Assembly (NCBI GenBank): GCA_018524725.1
Contig: JAEUWP010000103.1
Location: 62,001-126,000, forward strand
DNA: 64,000 bases
Reading direction: 5' to 3'
DNA from: Podaxis mareebaensis
Lineage: Eukaryota > Basidiomycota > Agaricomycetes > Agaricales > Agaricaceae
Positions 48,100 through 59,669 of the stretch are shown one piece after another. Under the pieces are notes generated by a model. It ran no database searches. It was not told the origin of the DNA and was given only the letters and a program-made list of their open reading frames with translations. Positions within the stretch are counted from its first letter, which is position 1; the number at the start of each line of letters is the position of its first letter. The translations under genes were made by a program, and so were the position numbers.

Positions 48100-48451
48100 C
48101 TCACCCTGTGTTTGTGTGGGGATGGTAATGTTTGTATCGTGCATTTCCCCTACCACAGCGGGCTTAGATGTCGCACATCGTCGAACGTTGAGCTCCTGCC
48201 AATGACTAATTATGTAGCAGCTATAAACCACGAGAGCTTGTAGAACGTGACGCGCTGAAGCTAGCCTTGCCCGTATTGCTTTCCTCCTTGTGACACATAT
48301 GTTATGATGCAAGAAATTGATACAAGCGTTTTTCGCGCTATCCAGAGTAAAAGGGGGGGTGGATAATCGGTACATTACAAAACATTCAAGCGGAGAAGCA
48401 CTGACTCGACGAGAGTGTACTATAGTTCATCAATTCATGGTCTGTCTGAGC

Positions 48452-49619
48452 TCAGAGGCGCTCGACTCCAGGGGCCGGCTCTGAAACCGAAGAGAGCGCC
48501 TTCTACAGGGGGTCACAATCAGGCGGACATCGTTTCTGGCTGTAACCAAGAGAAACTTACTATTTTTCCCTTCTTCCCGAAGAAGAAAAGAACGATCCTC
48601 CGACTGAGTGGGACCTTGAGCTTTCGAATACCATCAAGTGTCCTCTCCAGGTCTTCTTCTATCCTTTTCTGCTCCTTCGTAAGCCGTTCCAGGAGATTGC
48701 GGTTGTTTTGGCCAGCTTTTCCATCGATTTGCGCTATCAACTTCTCTATTGACGCTTTTTGTTCATCCAGCAGATGTTGGAGATTATCATAGAGCATCCG
48801 ACCCGCGTGTGTTTCGTTCAAACGCTTTTTGAGGTCGACGAGCTCCTCCTGAAGCAAGAGGGCCTCTCGCTTTTCTTTCTCTACAATCAACCGATGAATG
48901 ATTGCCTTCGCGGTGTCGAATTTGTTATCGAACTTGGCAATCGTGGACCCTTTGTTCAACATACCCTTCCAGAAGGTATCCCTCAGCTCTTTCTCGCGCT
49001 GTTGACCGAGCTCAAGGTCCCGCATTTTATCCCACATCGTCGTAACCAACGTGACGCGACGCATTGCGACATCACCGCAGAGCTCTCCGAACATACGAAG
49101 ATTCTTGAGGGGCGATCCCCCCATTCTGTTGTCGGTTATGCGGTGAAGGTATAGAATTCCAGTGAGCTTGACGTTCCTTCGATACCTAGCTCGGTGCTGG
49201 CGAGTCACTGGACCCTCAAGTCCGATGAGGAAAAAGACTCACGTCTTCTCTAGCCATTTGCTAATCATGCCCAGGATATCCATGTCGGATTTATACGTGT
49301 CGTCGAATCCCGGGGTATCGACCAACACGAGATTCCGACCATCCTCGTAATTTTTCAAGAGAGTGCTTTGTACTTGGTTCGTATATGATTCCAGCCTGTC
49401 ACTTGAACGTCCACATTGCCCGGTCAATATCTCGATAAACTTGGGTCTATCAATCGCACAACAGAAAAGCTGCTTGAAAGACAACACGTACGTTGCTTTT
49501 CCCTGTTCCAGTCGGTCCCATTACCCTGATAAAACTCATCAGACGGTGAAAATCATACAGGATAAGGCGTACGCAATGATGATATCGTCCGAGCGAAGTC
49601 TTTCGGCAGAAACGTCCAT
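48452..49619 (-). CDS. AIG1-like P-loop GTPase (paralog G)
   Basis: The start at 49619 gives MDVSAERLRSDDIIIA. After introns come VMGPTGTGKSN-type G1, FIEILTGQCGRSSDRLES, NLVLVDTPGFDDTYKSDMDIL, LTGILYLHRITDNRMGG and LVTTMWDKMRDLELG. The coiled-coil half has LLQEELVDLKKRLNETHAGR. The final intron (donor GTAAGTTTC) leads to an exon KALSSVSEPAPGVERL, a longer version of the KAIK-type microexon. The G1 exon boundaries are inferred by analogy with C and D. Confidence 0.87.
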
Positions 49620-50289
49620 CGTTTCACTTGGACGCAATGCGGGGTTGCGAATGGGGACTGTCCTAACTCCTGCCTTCAAAAACTAACAATGTGTACGACA
49701 CTTCCATGCCCTTTCCACGTTTTAGTCATTGATCACCGAGTTTCTCTGACATCTATCGGGGAACCAATTCACACCTTATCAATTGGCGCCCACTATCAAA
49801 GATCCGGGAACTCGAGGGGCGTTCAATGGGCGTCTCGACGGCTGTGAAGAAAAAGCTGAAACTCAAAAGCATGAAACCCCTAGCCCTATTCATCTTTAGA
49901 TTCGCCTTCCGCTTTAAGGGAAAACGAGGCAGGGACACCAGTGATTGAGGAGTCTCCTCAGCCGCCGATGTCATGTGTTGATACCGAGCATCTCCACATG
50001 TTGGTCGCATTTACCTTCATCATACCTCGATGCGGAAGTCTCAAGAACCCTACACTACCCCACATCTGGTCAAGTCATTGCATTACCACTGGGTCTCTCT
50101 GTTACTTCGTACCACACCGATGCCACCCGTACGTCCGCTATTGTGAACGATACACACGACTGACGGCTGCCCTAGCCTGTCGAGTTGATTCCAACAAGCC
50201 TAGCTATTTCCTTGAGCCAGCAATCAGGGGTCAGCAGTTATCAGACCGCGCCCTCCATATTTCCCTTTTGTGAGAGCCCAAGTAGTATC
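49620..50289. other. Intergenic region between paralogs G and H
   Basis: Promoters of G and H are expected here. Short plus-strand frames around 49941-50273 show no recognisable domain. Part of it may be 5' coding sequence of H, whose first exon is unresolved. Confidence 0.35.
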
Positions 50290-52334
50290 CAGCATAACGA
50301 CGAACCAATCATTGCGTGAGTAAGCGAACGAGGCCTACTTGAGACAATTGAGAGGCTTACTCGCACCTCTAGTGTCATGGGCCCTACAGGTGTCGGAAAG
50401 AGTGCGGTACGCCGTCCGAAGAGAGCTTGAGTAGAGTAAGCCTATTCCTGATCAATAACTAGTTCATCAAAGTTGCCACCGGCGCGGATGACATCCAGAT
50501 CGGTGATGCGTTGACTTCCTGTACCAAAGAATTACAAGCCATACGGTGCCATTACCCGTCGCGGGGATGTGACATCCTCCTTGTCGACACGCCTGGTTTC
50601 GATGATACCTTCAGGAGTGATGCGGAAATATTAGAGGAATTAGCAAATTGGCTGCGAGAAACGTTCGAACAGTTTTCCCATTTCGCTATCCGCATACTCA
50701 CGAGGCAGGACAGATATCAAGCTGGTGTAAAATTATCCGGGATCCTGTATCTCCATCGCATCACGGATAATCGCATGACGAACACACTTCTCCGCAATCT
50801 GGACCTGTTCCGAAACCTTTGTGGTAGTAACGCCCTCTCCAACGTCATACTCGTGACGACAAACTGGGACCAGCTCCAGACCATCGACGAAGGCATCAGA
50901 AATGAAGCGGAATTGCGCAGGAATTACTGGCAGCCGCTTCTCGACAGCGGATCGCAGATGCTCCGATTCGAGTATACGTGTTCTTCTGCATGGAACATTA
51001 TCGACTCTTTGCCTATGGACCAGAAGCCGTTAGAAATTCAAAGAGAGATGGTTGACGAAAAGAAACCCCTGTATGAGACAGCGGCTGGCCGATCCTTGGT
51101 CTCTTGGTTCCACCGCGCTACGGAAACCCTCCGACAACTCATCCACCGACTCGAGCTCCTTATTAAAAAGGTCACGACTTCCTCTGACATGGATGACACG
51201 GTTAAAAGAAAGCGTGAGGAGGAGCTGAAAAATGCAAAAGAGAAAGCAAACACAGACTTGAGGCGGATCCAGGAACAACAGTCCCGGCTTTTCTATCGTA
51301 GATCCAACCCGAGTTCGGTTCGTTCTTCCAATGAGTCATCCTTATCTGGGGATTCTAACTCCTCCGGCTCATTATGGCGCTATGTCGTTCATAAGATGTA
51401 CGACAAACCGGAGAACGGTATTAGGCGACGTCTTTCCCGTCTAAAACCCCGCCGTGCCCAGACCTTCATGGCCAACATTGGGCCAAGTGGGTCGAGTTCA
51501 CCTGAGCCCCTCTGTGCTCAAAACGCCGTCTGCGATATCCCTAATGCGGATTCCTTCGTCGAGGTTGCCACTGGACAAGATGTTAGCACGTCAACCGGTA
51601 GTCTTACGTGTACCATTCAGGCGTTGAAGCTTGCCTGTTCTGCTGTTTCTGGTATTCCCATACCTGGTCTCAGGGGTGCTGTAGGAGTAGCATTACGGAT
51701 AGCAGAAACATTGAGTGTGAGTCTTTGTATGGCCTCTACTTAGATCATCGCTGACCACGACCGCAGGAAATGCGCGATACACACCACTCGCTCGTCACCT
51801 TGATAAATAATGCTAGCCTCTTCATCACCTCTATCTGTAATCATCACCAGCTGGCACATGTACGTTATCCCCAGGCCGTCAATGACGGTATACAGGAATT
51901 CTGTAGGTATGTGGCCCGTGACTCTGGCCCTGCGCGTTGGTACTTAGGATGTGTCAGGCAACTGGAGAGGATAGAGGGCATCGCTCGGAAGATTAAGGCG
52001 AGCAGCAAACTGCACCGATACATTCTCCAACCAGACGATCAACGAGTAATCATTGATTGTAACGATGCCATAATACTTGCTTTGCACAAGCTAGGGGTAT
52101 ACTTTATCTATCGATTACTTGCCACAGGCCTTCATCACATCTTGCCGCTCACAGATACGCATCGGGTTGGCCGTGGCTGCCCAAAACGAGGATATTTACT
52201 CGAAGCTAGATAATATCGAGAGGCTGGTTACTAGAATGGTTGTGGTGAGCTCAATCTTTCTGGTTTGCCGTAGGTTCTCTCACTTTATATTTCAGAGCTA
52301 CTCTCAAACACGAAGAAAGGCCACCTGGCCTTGA
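50290..52334 (+). CDS. AIG1-like GTPase fused to MLKL-NTD/HeLo-like helical domain (paralog H)
   Basis: The first visible exon ends HNDEPIIA, followed by an intron and VMGPTGVGKSA. Then come FIKVATGADDIQIGDALTSC, ILLVDTPGFDDTFRSDAEIL, LSGILYLHRITDNRMTN and LVTTNWDQLQ. The helical part carries EIQREMVDEKKPLYETAAGR and a charged coiled coil, then a basic/Ser-rich linker (RLSRLKPRRAQTFM). The C-terminal region, IQALKLACSAVSGIPIPGLRG, then VGVALRIAETLSEMRDTHH across an intron, LITSICNH-like helices and KLDNIERLVTRMV, has the pattern of the four-helix MLKL N-terminal-like/HeLo-type domains of fungal immune and cell-death proteins. In those, the bundle acts on membranes. The model ends at 52334. 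The start Met is not resolved; 50290 is a lower bound. Confidence 0.72.
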
Positions 52335-52624
52335 GCGAGGACCATATTTACGCTTTCCCCTAGTAGCCAGCAACTATGCACATGATGTAGCTTATTTTGA
52401 GCAGATCGCGAAAGACCGGCTGTGTAAACTTATGATCCCGAAGTTTGGGGTTGTGCGAGTAACCAGCTAACATTGGTCTAAGTTGTCGACATTTAGATCT
52501 TAAAGGTAAGTTTCAGACCACTGTCTGCTTTCTAGGTACAAAAAAGTCGGATTCGTCATAAATAAACATCATAGCAGGCGCATATGCGAAAGTTATGGAA
52601 CTGGCGTGCTGTGCGGCAAGGAAA

Positions 52625-54200
52625 TTAACACCCCCCCCCGGTAGTTTCAGTTATCAATCCTTGACAGCTAAACCGAAAGAAATCGGCGATCAGCTTAAGG
52701 GGCGCGCCATTAGGAAAGGTGTTGCTTACAGAGAGAAGGATGTTATAAATACACTCGTAATTGACCTGGATGCCAGAAAGGCTCTCGCCCGCTGTAGTTG
52801 TCCCACCCGGTTCAGCACCTCCAAGTGAATCGCTGGGGGATCCTTTGTCTGCTCCCACAAGCTTGGCTAGTATACTTTGAACGCATTGACGTTCGTCAGT
52901 CGTCAGAACTCCCTTCTCGTGAAGAACCTTTGCAACGGAATCAATACTTCGCCCCACCATGCGCTATCATACGCACCGCACTCAGAAACTGGGCTAGATC
53001 CTGTGCATCCTTTCCTTGAAGTTTGCAAATTGAGTCAATTCGTTCTTTGTTGTTTAGGATATCCCAAAACAATGAACGGGAACGTTCTTCATACGGGAAG
53101 GTGATGGCTTGTTGGGTTCGGGTTGGCCTAGGGGTTCCAGACAACAACCGTCGCAGTCGCCCCAGCATTGTCGAGTCTAAATGCCGCATCTCTCGCACTG
53201 CATTTTCCCGCTCCTTACGAAGCTCGCTCAGCTCCTCTAAAAGCGCCTGCGTGACACTCGGATCCGATGCTTTCTTCAATTCCTCCCTCATCCGTTGTAA
53301 GACATTCTTCTGCCTCTCCACAAGTTCCTCGATAATTCCGTACAATTTTTGCCCCGCGGCAGTACTTGGGAGGTCTTTCTTGAGATCCACGAGTTCATGT
53401 TGAATCAAGATCGACCGCTGGTTCAGTCGAAGGGCGATAAGATGGTCAAGAATATGCCAAGCGGATTGCTGCGTATTTTCGAAACGCAGGGTTCTCGATC
53501 CACCCTTGATCATGTCCAACCAATAAACACGCTTAAGCTCGTCTTCGCGCTCAATAAAAGCACCAAGGTCGCCCCCGTCTGGCCACATCGTCGTCGTCAG
53601 AATAACTTTTTTGAAACCCTCCTCTCCACATAGTTTTTGGAACATATCCAGGTTCTTCAAAGGGGTTCCGGCCATACGGTTGTCCGAAATGCGATGCATA
53701 TAAAGGAGGCCGGCAAGTTCCAAGTTCCTTTCGAATCTATCTCCCCGTTTATCCACGTGTAGGAAAATAACATATCAAGTACGCACGTTTTCCGAAGCCA
53801 GTCAGAGATCAACTTAAGGATATCTAGGTCCGATAGGTATGTATCGTCGAAACCTGGGGTGTCGACCAAAACAACCTTGGTGTCTACGATGGTGACGCGA
53901 GTGGCGGAAACTTGGCTCGTAAATGACTGGAGGCTGTGACCGACGCCGTTGTCTCGACCGATTGCCGTTGAAATAAACTGTAATGGTGATGAATTCGCTG
54001 CCGTTGAGTCATCTACATCTCGTACCGTACTCTTCCCGGCTCCTGTCGGACCCATGATCCTGGCAATCGGAGTCAGGATGATATACTATGAATGGCAGGC
54101 ATTAAACTCACGCAATGATGATATCGTCTGGTCCCAGGTCGTCCCTCTGCACCAGATGAGGGTTCAAGTTCTTAAAGTCCGTGCGTTCACTTATGGGCAT
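52625..54200 (-). CDS. AIG1-like GTPase with extra C-terminal module (paralog I)
   Basis: The start at 54200 gives MPISERTDFKNLNPHLVQRD, then LGPDDIIIA; the start is uncertain. After introns come IMGPTGAGKST, FISTAIGRDNGVGHSLQS, VVLVDTPGFDDTYLSDLDIL, LAGLLYMHRISDNRMAG and TTTMWPDGGDLGA. The coiled-coil half has LIQHELVDLKKDLPSTAAGQ. Beyond it a further region reads RTQQAITFPYEERSRSLFWD, KLQGKDAQDLAQFLSA and, after an intron with donor GTGCGTATG near 52990, VLHEKGVLTTDERQCVQSIL and AKLVGADKGSP. The intron removes a TGA that would otherwise end the frame. The end at 52625 is provisional. It is most similar to J. Confidence 0.78.
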
Positions 54201-55894
54201 TCGTGGGGGGCCCTTTCGTTGACCGCTGAAGTCAAGAGAATCGCGTAACTACAGAACAAATTTGTCGTTAGTCGTATACAAGGTCGGTCCTAGTTCCTTT
54301 GTCGTACATGTTTTCTCAGGTGTACACGTTTTGCGCTTGAACAACGGAAAGCGGATGAGTGAGCCCAACAGACAAAGAGTCAGGAGGATGTGGACTGGGG
54401 GAAATAATGCATTACCTGTTGTCTTTAGACCCATCAACGAAACGCAGCGCACTCGGTCCAGCTCCCATGTTCTGAGAATTTGCAAAGCCGAGAGGAAAGA
54501 GTTACTGGTTTTTACTGCGTGTGGGGAAGGGACCATAAGCCTCATGGTTTGGCAGTGGGCACAACATGGCACGCCACACGAGGCACCCCGTCGTCGTTGT
54601 GGTTGATAGTGTAGACGCGGCTCGTTCCCCACACCAGTCGACCGAGATTCAACCAAACACCATACATTGTGCTTTGACAATGCCTGTCGCCACAGTACAA
54701 CCGTCAAAACAACAGTGTAGTCACGTACATCCGTTGTGTGGATTTTTGCTGTTTCCCTAATTGAGTTGCCAGAGCCTCAGGCAAACGAAGCATGTCACAC
54801 ATCATCGCTTACCATGTACTCTGGATATAAAACCCACGAGATTACTTGAAGTGGTTGGTGGTCCTACAACTTAGGAACAAACCGTCATCCCGAGACACTG
54901 CACCCTCGATTACCCGAAGTTCGACCAACTGAGTGACGGTAATGATACTCATTTCACCCCAACTTCCCACTGGGAGGTCGGATCGAAACCGAAGTCCTCG
55001 GGAAGCCACAGTCTGCGTCAATGATCTCATCAGAAATTGCCGGTTCCAACGCTTCTCGGAGGAACAATTCGTTAGTTGTAGGTATGCACGATTGCGCATG
55101 CTCCTAAAAATGATTGTGGTATATATCATTCATTTGTGGTCGCTCTCACACTTGGCAGGCATAATGATCGGATGGCATTGAGGGCTCGATGTATTACAGT
55201 TGGAGGGTGAGCTAAGTCTGCGAGGAAGGTGGGCGAAAGCCTGAAGGGCTCCCCTGCCCGGGGGTGTGGCCACTGGGATAAGGGACGGCGCGATGGGCGG
55301 GTGGATTCCAATAGCCCGTGGCGCGTTCTCTCGATCCTTAACTACGTGGCCACGGGCCTTCATAGGCACAGTGCAGTAAATTAGGTGTGGCGGGCGGGTG
55401 CGAAACGGTGCCGCGCCGGTCAGCGGCCACGACGAGTGTGGTTAGAGTAGAGGGTGCGACGCTCACTGTGGACTGTGACTGCTCCGTCCAGAGGCATCAC
55501 TCTACCCTTACTTTTCTCAGCTGTAGACACTCAGGAAGGGTGGTGATATCCACATTCCGTCATCACTTTGTCAGCTCACTATTCTATCAATCCCCAAGAC
55601 CACAAATTCATCAGGGTCATGTCATAAAATGACTAGAAAACTAAAATTCCAAACCTCAAATAAAGACCCTTATCCATTCCATCACCCACTCAGGACGGTA
55701 CACCTCGGTACACGGAAACTTTCAACAGAGGGAGCGGACCCTTGCTGTCGGCTAGACTGATTGTGGGTTGGTCATTAGCGAGCGGTCTGCCAAAAAAAAA
55801 TGAAATACATGATATGAAATAATGATAATAACAACAACCATACCGAGGACTGCATGACGTCATAAATTAATAGCAATAACTCATTAATTCTCCC
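54201..55894. other. Intergenic region between paralogs I and J
   Basis: No gene is supported over about 1.7 kb. Short frames on both strands (longest about 150 codons at 54249-54707 on the minus strand) lack known motifs, and the composition is mixed. Both flanking genes are on the minus strand, so the part near 54201-54400 should contain the promoter of I. Confidence 0.4.
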
Positions 55895-57188
55895 TCATGC
55901 CGCACCCACGGTCCCGTCCCCTATCGCTGCCTTCATGATTATGCAACTTCTCTTGTTAAAAAACCTGCGCAATTTTCCCAGTATCGATGGATCCAACTTG
56001 CGCATGTCCGCCATCGCTTTATTTCTCTCCTCCTGCAACTCGCGCAATTCTTTTACCACCGCCGCTAGGACCTCCGGGTCTGAGCTTTTTACGAGCTCCT
56101 CCTGCATACGGTTGAAGACGTCCCTCTGCTTCTCGATCAATTGCTCGATGAAGCCATAAAGCCGCTGACCGGCCTTGGTTGCTGGAAGTTCCTTCTTCAG
56201 GTCCACCAGTTCGTGCTGGATCTGTATCCACCGCTCCTCGAACCTGGGAATGGCGAGGAGATTGAGAATATCCCAAGCTGATTGTTGCATATTCCTGAAG
56301 CGGGCTGTTCTTGATCCTCGGCTAATCATTTCTGCCCAATAATTGCGCTTCAGCTCAGCCTCTCGCCGAACTTCAATATCTTGGTCAACTTCCTGCCACA
56401 TGGTCGTAATAAGGATCACTTTTTCGAACGCATCTTCTCCACACAATTTCTGGAACATATCGAGATTCTTCAGGGGCGTGCCGGCCATTCGATTGTCAGA
56501 GATCCTGTGCAAATAGAGGATCCCGGCGAGTTTAATATCATTTCTATAGCTGTCCGAGGGTTCGGTCATAAACTGAGCGAGCTAATGGTAGAACTCACGT
56601 GTCTCTTAACCAACGAGAAACTAGTTCAAGAATGTCCAGGTCTGATCGATAGGTATCGTCGAAACCGGGAGTATCAACCAGGACGACCTTGACCCCGTCC
56701 GCGAGGGTCATCCGGACAGCGGTGACTTCGCTCGTGCACGATTGGAGGCTATGACCGACGCCCCCGTTGCGACCGGTTGCTGCCTGAATGAACTACATTG
56801 ACGTCCTGCATCAGGAAACAGAGGCGAAGGTATCGATTCCGTTGCACTGACCGTGCTCTTTCCGGCTCCTGTTGGACCCATGACGCTGTTACCACGTTAT
56901 AGTAAGGACCGAATCCCACACCCCCGAGTCATCAGCCTACTCACGCAATGATGATATCGTCTTTTGTCAAGTCTTCCTTCTTCACAACTTCGACAACTGA
57001 GCCGCTGGAGTCTGCTCGCCGCTGGAAGGACTTCTGTTCCGAGCCTTCTGCTTTACTATGGAAAGTAATCTTCCTGAATCTCTGTAAGAGCTGGATAAGT
57101 TGAAACTTGAAATACAAAAGAATAGCTTTCCTACATGGGAGATATACGTATAAGAGTCCTTTGCAATCTCCAACGCCTTGTTGAGCAT
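55895..57188 (-). CDS. AIG1-like P-loop GTPase (paralog J)
   Basis: A possible first exon from 57188 reads MLNKALEIAKDSYTYISH. The exon before G1 reads KAEGSEQKSFQRRADSSGSV, then KKEDLTKDDIIIA. After introns come VMGPTGAGKST, FIQAATGRNGGVGHSLQSC, VVLVDTPGFDDTYRSDLDIL, LAGILYLHRISDNRMAG, ITTMWQEVDQDIE and the coiled coil with IQHELVDLKKELPATKAGQ. It ends with KRSCIIMKAAIGDGTVGAA at 55895, a C-terminus unlike the KAIK microexons. The G domain is certain; the 5' end is not. It is the right-most member of the cluster. Confidence 0.78.
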
Positions 57189-58079
57189 CTGGGTGGGTCT
57201 CCTAGAGAAGACAACGGTCATCAGCAACCATATGTGCGGCCAGAAAACCCATTGAGGCATCCTGACATGGTCTATGGTAGCGGCCAAAGGACCTGTAATA
57301 CGTGTACTCGCGATTGATAAGTTATTTGGCGTTTTTGAACGTGGGTTGGTGTTGTTTCCAGGGAGCCCGAGGTCAAATCTAAGGCAACGTCGTATTTTGA
57401 GGACGATAAAGAAATGATCGTGTCTTAATAGTGCGCCTGTAACCTGTTGCCTGAGACATCATTCGAAGCTTAAAAAGAAATTAAGTCGTGCTGTCACTAA
57501 CCCACACAAGTGTGCTGGGGCGGGTTGTTGGGGGCGCTCTGCCTCGAGGATGTGGTACCACAACACTGAAAGTAGGGCGTGCTCGGGACTTGAAATGAAT
57601 ACCGGGGCAACCGCTCACATATGTCCTTCAGGAAGCCCAGGTCATTCTCAAAATACTCGATCCCTGGTGTATGGTACTGGGCTACGCAGGCTGCTGCGAC
57701 AAACTCCGCTAGTCGTCGAAATGGAGGTACTAAGCGCCTCCCAAGCTTTGAGATAATCAGGAAGTAGTAATCTACAGGGCGAAGATATGCTACTCGCTTT
57801 CCGAGTGTTACTAGTGTTACACAGCCTTGCCCGATAACCGGAAGAGCATTGTACCATTAAGGCGTCTGAAACATGTTTCCGAAGGATGTGCAGAAACTCA
57901 CTTAATGTCAATTGCCCACACTACCCGCCAAGAGTGACGGAATTAGTCCGCTCAGTTCCGGTTGAATAAAACGCTGTGCACGCGCGTTTCTGTAGTGACT
58001 CGCGCATGGCGGACTTGATGGTGAACGTGGGTGAGAAGATGATACCCTTTTCGTCATCGAGTTACTATACCCCTTGAAC
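57189..58079. other. Intergenic region between paralog J and the RMND1-like gene
   Basis: The two genes are divergent, so promoters for both are expected here. Only short frames are present (longest about 87 codons), with no recognisable domain. Confidence 0.4.
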
Positions 58080-59521
58080 ATGTCCTTCATGTTCTTGCCA
58101 TGCGTTCGTCGTTCTGGCTCGACTCTCCACCGTGAAATCGCGCTCCAGACCTCCAGGACTATTACCCCGGCAGTGGCCTCATGGCATTGCAGAGGCTACG
58201 CTGTAGCAAAAGGCGAACGCGAGAGGGCGTCTATCTCGGATTCCAAACCTAAACCAAAGGCAACCACGACACTGCGGCGATCCGCGTCCGCTTCATTACC
58301 CATCCGTGTGAATCCTACACCTACACGGAGTGATATCCAACCCGTCTTCACGTTCGCGACGGCCGAACGCTACTTGCTTTCTCGTCTTCGAGTCCACCCG
58401 GACCTCCCTGCTCAGTCACAAACATTACACGAATCGTGGTGGGTCCCTAAATGGGCGGGGAAAGCGGGGAGAGAAGGGGAGATATTCGTGTTTTCAAACG
58501 GAAGCTATGTATGCTGGGGACTCGGGGAGGAGGACGCTTTGGCTTTCAAGGAGCAAGTTATTGACAAGACACCCGGCTTGCAGGTGGCACCGTTACGGGA
58601 AATAGAGGATGAAGAGCTCGAGTTCGTCGTAGACCCCACAGAGTGCGAGCATCTTTTGAACCCGGTGCCTTTTCTGACTTTCTATCTGTAGACAAACTCG
58701 CCTTCAAGGAGACCTCATTATCCTTGGTCAAACCTCCCCCCTAAGCGAATCTTCGTTGATGCCTACCAAAACGCCTCCCATGGTTTTCCCTGCAGAGACG
58801 CTTCTTGCACGATATGCGTACTCTCAAGCCCTTTCACGTTCCACTGCCCTATCCGCCTTGGAAGTCTCCTTGGACGACTATCTGACTTCCATGGCCCTGC
58901 TTCCTCATTCGTTAGAGCAAAACGGTAAACCTGGCATGGGCCGAACGCAGCTCATAAGAAAGCTGGGCCAGCTGATGAAGTTCAGGCAAGGCTTGAACCT
59001 CAATAGAGAGAACTTCAGCGATGTGCCCGATTTTTACTGGGCCGAGCCGGAGCTGGAACGTGAGTGCCCCTGATCTATTACAAGAGTAGTCGGAGACGTC
59101 GTTCATAGGCTATTTCAAATCATTGAGTGACGCGTTAGAAGTCAGGGCACGAACAGCATCTGTCAATGACAAAATCACTTATGCTGCCGAGGTAGCATTT
59201 TTGTTATCGTTTCACGAAAATACAGCTGAACATTCTTCAGGCTCAGTCTGTCCTTCGACAACTCTTGACAGAGGTAAGGATGACGTTCGCTGGTGATGTT
59301 CTCGCTCCTTACTGTCCATAATGTAGTCCTCGTCGCATCGAATGGAGCTCGTCATCATTGCACTGATCGCAGTAGAGGTCGTGATTGTGAGTCATCATTC
59401 CTACTCTTCTATTTTAGAACTCAAGAGTTGGCGGTCACAGGCTTTGATTCGCGATGGACCAGAACTCTGGCACATGTTTTTTGGAGAAGACATAGAAGAA
59501 AAACCGCATAAAACGACATAG
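58080..59521 (+). CDS. RMND1/DUF155-family mitochondrial protein
   Basis: Members of this family are mitochondrial inner-membrane proteins supporting mitochondrial translation (human RMND1) or related to yeast Rmd1/YDR282C. The start at 58080 gives MSFMFLPCVRRSGSTLHREI, a basic presequence. The DUF155 domain has GEIFVFSNGSYVCWGLGEED and DEELEFVVD. After an intron come ARYAYSQALSRSTALSALEV, LIRKLGQLMKFRQGLNLNRE and SDVPDFYWAEPELE. The last exons give YFKSLSDALEVRARTASVND, then RMELVIIALIAVEVVI, the usual C-terminal membrane segment, and EEKPHKTT before the stop at 59521. Length and order match the family. Confidence 0.9.
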
Positions 59522-59669
59522 GTCGGCACATCACTTGCGACTATCACCCACACTCAATTCAATGTATCTTCCATGTATCACACTACCGTCTAATCAAATT
59601 CGTAATGTACCCTTCTGACTCGCATGCACACAATGTTGCGAGTGTGTAAGCATCTGATCCCTAAAGTCA

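Noticed and set aside
52625..52960. A separate small gene starting at the Met near 52960
   Set aside because: The sequence joins in phase to paralog I through a good intron, and its apparent Met lies inside that intron.
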